Below, piece after piece: positions 30,448-37,362 of a stretch of 37,362 nt of DNA. Under the pieces are notes generated by a model. The model was not told the DNA's origin, searched no databases, and was given only the letters and a program-made list of their open reading frames with translations. The stretch covers positions 1-37,362 of the forward strand of contig JBKJUS010000117.1 of NCBI GenBank assembly GCA_046590575.1, read 5' to 3'. A program made the translations under genes and the position numbers. How positions within the stretch are numbered: position 1 is the stretch's first letter; each line of letters opens with the position of its first letter. This DNA comes from DATLNF01 sp046590575 (GTDB lineage: Bacteria; Actinomycetota; Actinomycetes; BP-191).

Positions 30448-31938
30448 GTGACTGACCTCACCCGACTCACCGCGGTCGAGACTGCTCGGGTCATCCGCGA
30501 TGGCGAGGCCTCCGCGGTCGACGTCGCGCAGGCCCACCTCGACCGCATCGCCGCGGTCGACGGTCAGGTGCACGCCTTCCTGTACGTCGACACCGACGGC
30601 GCGCTCGCAGCGGCGCGCAAGGTCGACGAGCGTCGGCAAGCAGGCGAGCCGCTAGGACCACTCGCGGGCGTACCGCTGGCGCTCAAGGACGTCCTCACCA
30701 TGGAGGGAGTGCCGACGACCTGCGGGTCGAAGATCCTGGAGGGGTGGCGCCCGCCCTACGACGCGACAGTCACCCGTCGGCTCAAGGCGGCCGGGGTGGT
30801 CATCCTGGGCAAGACCAACATGGATGAGTTCGCGATGGGTTCGTCGACGGAGAACTCCGCCTACGGGCCGACCCGCAACCCGTGGGACCTCGAGCGCATC
30901 CCGGGCGGCTCCGGTGGCGGCAGCAGTGCCAGCCTGGCTGCGTTCTTCGCCCCGCTGGCGATCGGCACCGACACCGGCGGCTCGATTCGTCAACCGGCCG
31001 CCGTCACCGGCACCGTCGGAGCGAAGCCGACCTATGGCGGCGCGTCGCGCTACGGCCTCGTCGCACTTGCGTCATCGCTGGACCAGGCCGGACCTTGCGC
31101 GCGCAACGTGCTCGACGCGGCGCTGCTGCACGAGACGATCTGCGGTCACGACCCACGTGACTCGACGTCGATCGACGCGCCCGTGCCACCCGTCGTCGAG
31201 GCGGCGCGTCAGGCCGATGTGCGAGGCATGCGCATCGGTGTGGTCCGGGAGTTCAGCGGCGACGGCTACCAGGCCGGGGTCGAGCAGCGCTTCCGCGAAG
31301 GCGTCGAGCTGCTGACCACGCTCGGCGCGGAGGTCGTCGAGGTCTCCTGCCCGCACTTCACCTACGCGCTCGCGGCGTACTACCTGATCCTGCCGAGCGA
31401 GTGCTCGTCCAACCTGGCCCGCTTCGACGCGATGCGCTACGGCCTGCGGGTCGGCGACGACGGCACGCGCAGTGCTGAAGAGGTCATGTCGATGACCCGC
31501 GACGCCGGCTTCGGCGACGAAGTGAAGCGGCGCATCATCCTCGGCACCTACGCGCTGTCGTCGGGCTACTACGACGCCTACTACGGCCAGGCGCAAAAGG
31601 TGCGCACACTGATCACCGAGGACTTCGCTGCCGCCTTCGAACGATGCGATGTCCTCGTGTCACCCACGACACCGACGACCGCCTTCAAGATCGGCGAGCG
31701 GGTCGACGACCCGTTGGCGATGTACCTCGCCGACCTCTGCACGATCCCGTCCAACCTCTCCGGCGGGGCGGCGATGAGCGTGCCCTGCGGGCTTGCTCCG
31801 GAGGACGGCCTGCCGGTCGGCCTGCAGATCATGGCGCCGGCGTTGGCCGACGACCGGATGTACCGCGTCGCCGCTGCCTTCGAGGCGGCGTACGCCGACG
31901 CTCACGGGCCGATCCTGGACGGAGCGCCCGCGCTGTGA
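30448..31938 (+). CDS. gatA: Asp/Glu-tRNA amidotransferase subunit A
   Basis: It is 496 residues, amidase-signature family. Catalytic Ser-cisSer-Lys triad: Lys80 in LALKDVL, Ser155 in IPGGSGGGSSA (cis-Ser), and Ser179 in TDTGGSIRQPAA; each is one residue off the Staphylococcus numbering (79/154/178, from memory). Releases ammonia from glutamine for GatB. The GTG at 30448 follows the gatC TAG directly, with GAGGAG 6 nt upstream overlapping the end of gatC, so the genes are coupled. Ends in a GTGA overlap with gatB. Confidence 0.97.
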   Translation: MTDLTRLTAVETARVIRDGEASAVDVAQAHLDRIAAVDGQVHAFLYVDTDGALAAARKVDERRQAGEPLGPLAGVPLALKDVLTMEGVPTTCGSKILEGWRPPYDATVTRRLKAAGVVILGKTNMDEFAMGSSTENSAYGPTRNPWDLERIPGGSGGGSSASLAAFFAPLAIGTDTGGSIRQPAAVTGTVGAKPTYGGASRYGLVALASSLDQAGPCARNVLDAALLHETICGHDPRDSTSIDAPVPPVVEAARQADVRGMRIGVVREFSGDGYQAGVEQRFREGVELLTTLGAEVVEVSCPHFTYALAAYYLILPSECSSNLARFDAMRYGLRVGDDGTRSAEEVMSMTRDAGFGDEVKRRIILGTYALSSGYYDAYYGQAQKVRTLITEDFAAAFERCDVLVSPTTPTTAFKIGERVDDPLAMYLADLCTIPSNLSGGAAMSVPCGLAPEDGLPVGLQIMAPALADDRMYRVAAAFEAAYADAHGPILDGAPAL

Positions 31939-33428
31939 CTGTCATGACGGTGGACGACGCGCTCACCCGGTGGCAGCCGGTCGTCGGAATGGAGACCCAC
32001 GTCGAGCTGGGGACGCAGTCGAAGATGTTCTGCGGCTGCACCACCGCGTTCGGCGGCGCACCCAACGCACACACCTGCCCGGTGTGCCTGGGTCTGCCAG
32101 GTGCGCTGCCGGTGGCCAACGAGGCGGCGATCCGCTACACCATCCTCATCGGGCTCGCCCTGCACTGCGAGATCGCGCAGTGGTGCCGGTTCGCTCGCAA
32201 GAACTACTTCTACCCGGACATGCCGAAGAACTTCCAGATCAGCCAGTACGACGAGCCGCTCTGCACCGATGGGTGGCTCGACGTGGAGTCCGGAGGCGAA
32301 ACGCACCGCATCGGTATCGAACGGGTGCACATCGAGGAAGACACCGGCAAGAGCCTCCATGTCGGGGGGGCGACCGGGCGCATTCACGGCGCCGACCACT
32401 CGCTCGTCGACTACAACCGCGCCGGAATCCCCCTCGTCGAGATCGTCACCCGGCCGGACATCGGGTCGGCCGCCATCGCGAAGGCCTATGTCGCCGCGCT
32501 GCGCGACGTCGTGCGCGCGATCGGCGCGAGCGACGTGAAGATGGAGGAGGGGTCACTGCGCTGCGATGTCAACGTCTCCCTGCGCCCGATCGGCACCGAG
32601 GCGCTAGGCACCCGAGCTGAGGTCAAGAACGTCAACTCGCTGCGATCGGTCGAGCGGGCGGTCCACCACGAGGTCACTCGCCAGGCGGCGCGTCTCGAGG
32701 CCGGCGAGCGGATCGTGCAGGAGACCCGGCATTTCCACGAGGACTCCGGCACGACGACGTCGGGTAGGAGCAAGGAGGAGGCGCAGGACTACCGCTACTT
32801 CCCCGAGCCCGACCTCGTCCCGATCGCGCCGTCCCGGGAGTGGGTCGAGGAACTTCGGGCGACGCTGCCGGAGATGCCGGCGCAGCGCAGGCACCGACTC
32901 ACTGCCGAGCTGGGGTTCTCCGACAGTGACCAGGCTGCGATGGCCAACGCCGGTGTGTTCGATCTGGTGCTCGCCACCGTCGAAGCTGGCGCACCTGCGG
33001 CCGACGCCCGCAATTGGTGGCTCGGTGACCTGCTGGCGCAGTCCAACACAGCGGACGTCGATCCCGGTGAGCTGGGGGTCACGCCGGTGCAGGTCGCCCG
33101 CGTCTGCGCGCTCGTCGCCGACGGCACCCTGACCGCGACGATGGCCAAGCAGGTCTTCGCCGGGGTCGTCGAGACCGGCGACGATCCGGATGCTGTGGTG
33201 GCCGCCAAGGGGCTCCGGCAGGTCAGCGATCTCGACGCGCTCGGCACGGCGGTCGACGAGGCGATAGCTGCTGCGCCCGATGTCGCGCAGAAGATCCGCG
33301 ATGGCAAGGTCGCTGCGGTCGGCGCGCTCGTCGGCGCGGTGATGAAGTCGACCCGGGGCCAGGCCAACGCGGCCGTCGTACGCGACCTCGTCCTGCAGCG
33401 ACTCGGCGTCGACCCCGCGTCTGCCTAG
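31935..33428 (+). CDS. gatB: Asp/Glu-tRNA amidotransferase subunit B
   Basis: It is 497 residues from the GTG (494 if ATG 31944 is used). GMETHVELGT (18-27), a zinc site Cys33, Cys35, Cys48, Cys51 (MFCGCTTAF and HTCPVCLGLPGALP), then YDEPLC, EDTGKSLH, LVDYNRAGIPLVEI, MEEGSLRCDVNVS and a C-terminal YqeY-like tRNA-binding domain from about 350. Carries the kinase/transamidase activity on mischarged tRNA. I favour GTG 31935 because it overlaps the gatA stop (GTGA). Together the three genes suggest the organism lacks a direct GlnRS and/or AsnRS route, as most actinobacteria do. Confidence 0.96.
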   Translation: MTVMTVDDALTRWQPVVGMETHVELGTQSKMFCGCTTAFGGAPNAHTCPVCLGLPGALPVANEAAIRYTILIGLALHCEIAQWCRFARKNYFYPDMPKNFQISQYDEPLCTDGWLDVESGGETHRIGIERVHIEEDTGKSLHVGGATGRIHGADHSLVDYNRAGIPLVEIVTRPDIGSAAIAKAYVAALRDVVRAIGASDVKMEEGSLRCDVNVSLRPIGTEALGTRAEVKNVNSLRSVERAVHHEVTRQAARLEAGERIVQETRHFHEDSGTTTSGRSKEEAQDYRYFPEPDLVPIAPSREWVEELRATLPEMPAQRRHRLTAELGFSDSDQAAMANAGVFDLVLATVEAGAPAADARNWWLGDLLAQSNTADVDPGELGVTPVQVARVCALVADGTLTATMAKQVFAGVVETGDDPDAVVAAKGLRQVSDLDALGTAVDEAIAAAPDVAQKIRDGKVAAVGALVGAVMKSTRGQANAAVVRDLVLQRLGVDPASA

Positions 33429-33430
33429 AC

Positions 33431-34528
33431 GTGTGCCGACGTCTGGCTCTGCTGATAGTTGTCGTGGCGGCCGCCATGTGCGCCACCGTTGCGCCAGTCG
33501 GCGCGCATGAGAGCGACCCGACTGTGGTCACGATCCTCGACTCGATTACGCCTGCGCTGCCGGCCGGGGTGACGGTGCAGGTCGGGTCGAGCATCGCGGC
33601 GCAACTACTCGTGGAGAACTCCACGTCGATCCCGCTGCAGGCGGTCGCCGACACGGGTGAGGTGTTCCTCCGGGTTTCGTCGAGCGGCGTGGAGGCTAAC
33701 TTCGGCTCACGCGCGTGGTACGAGTCGAATGCCCCGCAGGGCCGAGCGCGGGTGCCGGCGACTCTCGGCGCGCCGCGTTTTGCCCGAGTGCAGGTGGAGC
33801 CGAGCTGGGGCTGGTTCGACCATCGGTTGCACCCATCCGAAGTCGTCGTCCCCCCTGCGGTGCGGGCTGGGAAGGTTCAGTCGCGACTGGCGAACTGGAC
33901 CGTGCCGCTTCGGTACGGCGCGGCGGAGATCACCTTGCGCGGGCACCTCGAGTACCGCCCCGTGCTGGGCCGCATCGTCACGGCGCTTGCCTCGCGGGAT
34001 CTTCCCAACGGCGTCGTGATGGCGACGGTCGATGGCCGACTGCCGGGCGTGTTCCTGCGCAACGACACGGGTGGTGAGGTCCGGGTGCTTGGTCCGGAGG
34101 GTGAGCTCTTTGCCCTGATCCGACCTGACTGGGTCGGCGTCAACCGGCGCAGCCGCGTGCATGTCGAAGACTCGCGGGCCAAGGGCGAGGAGGTCACTGC
34201 CGCGACATCGGGGGAGGGGCTCTCCGTCGTCTCCAACGCGCCGACGTATTCCTGGCTCGACCTGAGGCTGCGCTATAGCGAGCCGGTCGTGCCGGCCGAG
34301 GTCCAGCGCCGTCGTCGGCCGACGGTGCTGGTGCGGTGGACGATTCCCCTGGAGGTCGCCGGGGTGCGCACCGATGTGACCGGCACCACGAGCTTTGTGC
34401 CGTTCGACATAGCGGCCGGCGACGGGGCGGGAGGGACTTTGAGCGGTCGCGTCACTGCTGGCCTCGCGGGTCTCGCCGCTGTGCTGCTCCTTGTTGCGGC
34501 CGCCGTTCGCCGCCGCCGTCGAGCCTGA
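33431..34528 (+). CDS. Secreted, membrane-anchored protein with internal domain duplication
   Basis: It is 365 residues. Signal peptide: MCRR, hydrophobic LALLIVVVAAAMCATVAPVGA, with likely cleavage near 25 so the mature chain begins HESDP or close to it. Two homologous extracellular units follow: about 76-175 (GEVFLRVSSSG; SWGWFDHRLHPSEVVVPPAV; NWTVPLRYGAAE) and about 205-322 (PGVFLRNDTGG; TYSWLDLRLRYSEPVVPAEV; RWTIPLEVAGVR). A C-terminal membrane segment (343-359) and RRRRRA tail anchor it with the bulk outside. I do not recognise the family. GTG start 2 nt after the gatB stop, no clear ribosome-binding site. It is followed by a hairpin and then by a copper-oxidase-like gene. Confidence 0.82.
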   Translation: MCRRLALLIVVVAAAMCATVAPVGAHESDPTVVTILDSITPALPAGVTVQVGSSIAAQLLVENSTSIPLQAVADTGEVFLRVSSSGVEANFGSRAWYESNAPQGRARVPATLGAPRFARVQVEPSWGWFDHRLHPSEVVVPPAVRAGKVQSRLANWTVPLRYGAAEITLRGHLEYRPVLGRIVTALASRDLPNGVVMATVDGRLPGVFLRNDTGGEVRVLGPEGELFALIRPDWVGVNRRSRVHVEDSRAKGEEVTAATSGEGLSVVSNAPTYSWLDLRLRYSEPVVPAEVQRRRRPTVLVRWTIPLEVAGVRTDVTGTTSFVPFDIAAGDGAGGTLSGRVTAGLAGLAAVLLLVAAAVRRRRRA

Positions 34529-34530
34529 CC

Positions 34531-34560
34531 GGGGCTGAGGCCGACGTACTCGGCAGCCCC
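34531..34560 (+). terminator. Hairpin after the duplicated-domain gene
   Basis: GGGGCTG (34531-34537) pairs with CAGCCCC (34554-34560), with an inner CCGA/TCGG stem around a CGTAC loop. There is no U-tract, as is common in high-GC actinobacteria. It begins 2 nt after the stop codon. The remaining gap to the next gene (34561-34693) holds TTGACG at 34577-34582 without a good -10. Confidence 0.5.
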
Positions 34561-34693
34561 GGGGGATAGATAGCACTTGACGGAGAGCAGGATCAGCCGC
34601 CAGCAACGAGAATGATTGGAGTAGAGCACGACGTTTGCGCCTCGGCCCCGTCGTGTGAGTACAAGCCTTGCCCTGACCCCCGGAGGCTAAGTT

Positions 34694-36883
34694 ATGCGCA
34701 CTACCCGTGTTCTCGCGCTCACCAGCGTACTGACGACCGCGCTCGTGCCAGCTTTCAGCCCCACGGCGGGCGCGGCGGAGGACCCAAGAGCGACGACTGG
34801 GGCGTTTGCCGCTCCGTTCGAGGAGGCCGGCGTCAAGTGTGTTGAGAACGCCAACAACGAGGACATCTGCAAGCCGGCCGGGGCCAGCGCCATCGTGCTC
34901 GCCAACGGCAAGATCCTCTACTGGGACGCCCTGGAGGGCGAGGAGGACGTCGAGCTCAACACGGTCGCGGAGTACGGCGCCGTCGCCCAGAATGACCAGA
35001 GCCGCGTGCTCTCGCTGCGCAACGGCAAGCCCTCTTGGACGGTGCCGAGCCCGGCGGACGGCGGGGCCAACCCCGACGGCGCGCCGGAGGAGCCTGCCGT
35101 CCCGGGCGGCCCCGGAGTCGTGGACAACAACCCTCGCAATGACGGGGACCTTTTCTGCTCCGACCAACTTCAGCTCGCTGACGGGCGCATCTTCGTCGCA
35201 GGTGGCACTCAGTACTACTCCGAGCCGGGAATCTCAGGGACGCCCTACGGCGTCACCGAGCTGCAGGGCCTGAAGAACGCCCGCATCTTCGACCCCGCGA
35301 CGCAGGTGTGGACGCAGACCGCGTCCATGACCTACAGCCGCTGGTATCCGTCGCTCACCACGTTGCCCGACGGCACGATCCTGGCAGTCTCCGGTGTGTC
35401 GAAGCTGATCAAGCCGTTCTACCCGACCCGGCCGGCTGACTCCGGCAGTAACGTCAAGCAGTCAGAGACCTACAACCCGAAGACTGGCACCTGGGTGGTC
35501 AACCCCGCCTCGGCCGACCGTTCGCTGCCGCTCTACCCCCGGATGCACCTGCTGCCCAACGGCCACGTCTACTACGACGCCGCCGGACAGACGTTCAACC
35601 CGTCCGGCCAGTCCTACGACGAGGCGCTGTGGAACATTGCTGCGTCGTACGACCCCGCGAAGAAGACCTGGACCGACCTCGGTGTGCCCGGTCTGGGCAC
35701 GACGTCGCCCGGCTTCCGCGGCTCGTCGTTCTCGACGGCTCTGACGCTTCGCCCGCCGTACACCAGCGCATCCTTCCTTTCCGCCGGGGGGGTTTCGGGA
35801 GTGTCGCCTGGCACGGGTACCGCGATCGCCACCAGCCAGATCAACACGGTGGACACGTCTGGTCCGGTGCCGCGGCTGACTACCAAGGTCGGCGGCACGC
35901 TCAACATCCCTCGCTGGTACTCCACCGGGGTCGCGCTGCCCACGGGTGAGGTCCTCGCCGTCAACGGCTCGAGCTTCGACGAAGTTGTGGCTCCGGGCGG
36001 TGGAATTCCGGTGAAGACCCCGGAGATCTACGACCCGGAGACCAACAAGTGGACCAAGCTGGCCCCCCAGGCCAAGGCCCGGACCTACCACAACACCGCC
36101 GTGTTGTTGCCGGACGGTCGGGTCCTCGTCGGCGGTCACGCTCCGATCAACACCGGCTACGGTGCGGCCAACCCGGCGGCTGAGCCGCTGGGGTTCTCGC
36201 CGGCGTTGCGCGACCCGTCGTTCGAGATCTTCAGCCCGCCGTACCTCTTCAAGGGGCCGCGGCCGGTCATCACCGACGTTGCCGGCTCACTGGCCTACGG
36301 CAAGCGGATCACTGTCGCAGTCACGGATGCGGCTTCGATCAAGTCGGTGGTCGTCGTGCGCAACACTGCGCTGACCCACCTCGTCGATGCCGACCAGCGC
36401 ACGGTCGAGATGCCGATCGTCGCCCGCGACGCCAGGTCCGTGACCGTCGTCGCGCCGCCGTCGTCCACGATCGCCCCCGCTGGGCCGTACATGCTCTTCG
36501 CCAACCGGGACAGCGGCTCCGGCCTTGTCCCTTCGGTGTCGCGGCAGGTCTTCGTCGGCGCGCCGGTGCCGGCTGCGCTTCGGGCCCAGATCGCGGCCAA
36601 CACGCGGTCGGCGGTCTCGTCGGAACTCGCTGCCCGGGGGAGAGGTTCGGCTGCGTCGGGCGCCAACTCCGGCTCCGCTCCGGCTGCCCGCCCGGCTCAG
36701 CCCGCGCCCCGTCCTGCACCTGCGCCAGCCACAGCGGTCGCACATGTTGTCTCTCGTGGCAACCTCGCCTCGACCGGGCCGACGGACTACGTGCTGCCCG
36801 GTCTGGTGGCGCTCGCTCTCGCGGCGGTCGGTCACACTGCCGCGCGGCGGCTCAGGCCACGCAGCGCTCGGCAAGCCGGCTGA
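34694..36883 (+). CDS. Galactose-oxidase-like copper radical oxidase with LAXTG sorting signal
   Basis: It is 729 residues. Signal peptide 1-28 (cleavage near TAGAA). Kelch-like propeller repeats with the complete galactose-oxidase copper site: Cys155 in DLFCSDQLQL (thioether partner), Tyr218 in SRWYPSLTTLPDGT, Tyr465-His466 in ARTYHNTAVLLPDG, and His562 in ALTHLVDADQR. A C-terminal DUF1929 Ig-like domain (about 520-625) supplies the last His. An Ala/Pro-rich linker (650-685) leads to LASTG (691-695), a membrane segment (699-714) and a basic tail, the layout of a class E sortase substrate (LAXTG). It should oxidise a primary alcohol or aldehyde on sugars or other molecules, giving H2O2, at the cell wall. 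The stacking Trp of fungal galactose oxidase (GGSW) is replaced here (VSGVSK). ATG start with GGAGG 7 nt upstream. Confidence 0.9.
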   Translation: MRTTRVLALTSVLTTALVPAFSPTAGAAEDPRATTGAFAAPFEEAGVKCVENANNEDICKPAGASAIVLANGKILYWDALEGEEDVELNTVAEYGAVAQNDQSRVLSLRNGKPSWTVPSPADGGANPDGAPEEPAVPGGPGVVDNNPRNDGDLFCSDQLQLADGRIFVAGGTQYYSEPGISGTPYGVTELQGLKNARIFDPATQVWTQTASMTYSRWYPSLTTLPDGTILAVSGVSKLIKPFYPTRPADSGSNVKQSETYNPKTGTWVVNPASADRSLPLYPRMHLLPNGHVYYDAAGQTFNPSGQSYDEALWNIAASYDPAKKTWTDLGVPGLGTTSPGFRGSSFSTALTLRPPYTSASFLSAGGVSGVSPGTGTAIATSQINTVDTSGPVPRLTTKVGGTLNIPRWYSTGVALPTGEVLAVNGSSFDEVVAPGGGIPVKTPEIYDPETNKWTKLAPQAKARTYHNTAVLLPDGRVLVGGHAPINTGYGAANPAAEPLGFSPALRDPSFEIFSPPYLFKGPRPVITDVAGSLAYGKRITVAVTDAASIKSVVVVRNTALTHLVDADQRTVEMPIVARDARSVTVVAPPSSTIAPAGPYMLFANRDSGSGLVPSVSRQVFVGAPVPAALRAQIAANTRSAVSSELAARGRGSAASGANSGSAPAARPAQPAPRPAPAPATAVAHVVSRGNLASTGPTDYVLPGLVALALAAVGHTAARRLRPRSARQAG

Positions 36884-37362
36884 GCAGCTCCGCCATCAGT
36901 CGCGGCTGCTCAAGCGGCAGGTAGTGCGTGCCGGCCACCACACTCAGCTCGGCGCTGGGGGTGGTGGCCGCTGCTCGCGAGACATCCGCGACGCTGGCGA
37001 GCATGTCCTTGCGCCCGGTCACGAACAGGCTTGGGCAGCCGAGGTTTTCGAGCTTCATCGGGTGGTGCTGCGCGATGCCGAGCGCGAGCGTGAAGTACCA
37101 GCGGAAGTCGTGCTGGGCGAATCCGTCGAGCGTGGCGCGCATCGTCTCCACGTCGATTCCGCGGTCGACGACACCGAGGCGGGCGAGGCGCCTGACGAGC
37201 TGCGGTGTGGGTTCCACCCGGCGGGACACGACGCCGATGGCCGGCCCGGCCCTTCGCATCACTCGCGCGGCCGCGACACCGACGCCATGGCGCAGCGGAG
37301 CCGGTACCCGACCGGGCGCGAACATCGCACCGAAGGTTCCGCCTGGCACTCCCGATACGGCG
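36852..37362 (-). CDS. Alpha/beta-hydrolase fold protein, C-terminal part (N-terminus cut by window edge)
   Basis: About 170 residues are visible and the frame is still open at the edge (AVSGVPGGTF is read upstream of the first GTG), so the real start lies outside and the GTG at 37349 should not be used. The nucleophile part of the protein is missing from the window. The catalytic acid and His are visible: Asp in FVTGRKDMLASV and His in VAGTHYLPLEQP. The substrate is unknown. Its 3' end overlaps the convergent oxidase gene by 32 nt. Confidence 0.85.
   Translation of the reverse strand, partial: AVSGVPGGTFGAMFAPGRVPAPLRHGVGVAAARVMRRAGPAIGVVSRRVEPTPQLVRRLARLGVVDRGIDVETMRATLDGFAQHDFRWYFTLALGIAQHHPMKLENLGCPSLFVTGRKDMLASVADVSRAAATTPSAELSVVAGTHYLPLEQPRLMAELLSRLAERCVA

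Noticed and set aside
12670..33385. Frequent GTACGCCG / GTCGTACG strings as a possible genomic signature motif
   Set aside because: They occur mostly inside genes where a Tyr codon TAC follows a codon ending in G or C, so codon use explains them without a separate function.
36287..36874. Minus-strand open frames over the 3' part of the copper oxidase gene
   Set aside because: Arg/Pro/Gly-rich shadow frames with no start signals. The plus-strand oxidase has conserved residues throughout this stretch.

Overview
The window is a gene-dense, very GC-rich stretch of an actinobacterial chromosome. Evidence for this is the strong G/C bias at third codon positions, frequent GTG/TTG starts, TANNNT -10 boxes placed 6-7 nt before start codons (leaderless mRNAs), a GlgE-pathway operon, and a gene order (GT4, GH57, methyltransferase / etfB, etfA ... 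cysteine desulfurase, mnmA, MetE-like, ligA, gatC, gatA, gatB) that from memory matches the mycobacterial Rv3032-Rv3009c region. I cannot name the genus. I see no insertion sequence, prophage, tRNA, rRNA or CRISPR array, and no gap between genes exceeds 300 bases.

Region 1 (1-11650) is an alpha-glucan/trehalose locus. A minus-strand operon glgE-treS-mak-glgB (glgB runs off the left edge) converts trehalose to maltose, maltose-1-phosphate, linear alpha-1,4-glucan and branched glucan. glgP (plus) diverges from glgE through a tiny interval containing a perfect 15-bp palindrome that carries two outward-facing -10 boxes. glgX (minus) converges on glgP and is translationally coupled to an alpha/beta hydrolase gene. 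GlgP and GlgX supply the breakdown half of the cycle.

Region 2 (12.6-20.8 kb) is a mixed segment. It holds an alpha/beta hydrolase, an atypical SDR, an enoyl-CoA hydratase, a SAM methyltransferase, a DUF559 nuclease-like gene bracketed by two copies of a long palindromic repeat, and a left-handed beta-helix acyltransferase. It ends with a tightly overlapping minus-strand trio: SAM methyltransferase, GH57 glucan branching enzyme, GT4 glycosyltransferase. The trio plus the acyltransferase resembles the mycobacterial methylglucose lipopolysaccharide (MGLP) gene set. Here it sits beside the whole GlgE pathway, which suggests a modified (methylated/acylated) alpha-glucan.

Region 3 (20.9-33.4 kb, all plus) is housekeeping: etfB-etfA, a PaaK-like protein with a degenerate nucleotide-binding loop, cysteine desulfurase, tRNA thiouridylase mnmA, a small basic repeat protein, a short MetE-like protein, DNA ligase ligA, and the amidotransferase genes gatC-gatA-gatB.

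Region 4 (33.4-37.4 kb) is secreted or surface-associated. It contains a membrane-anchored protein with an internal domain duplication, then a galactose-oxidase-type copper radical oxidase carrying a C-terminal LASTG sortase signal. It ends with the C-terminal part of an alpha/beta hydrolase that runs off the right edge.
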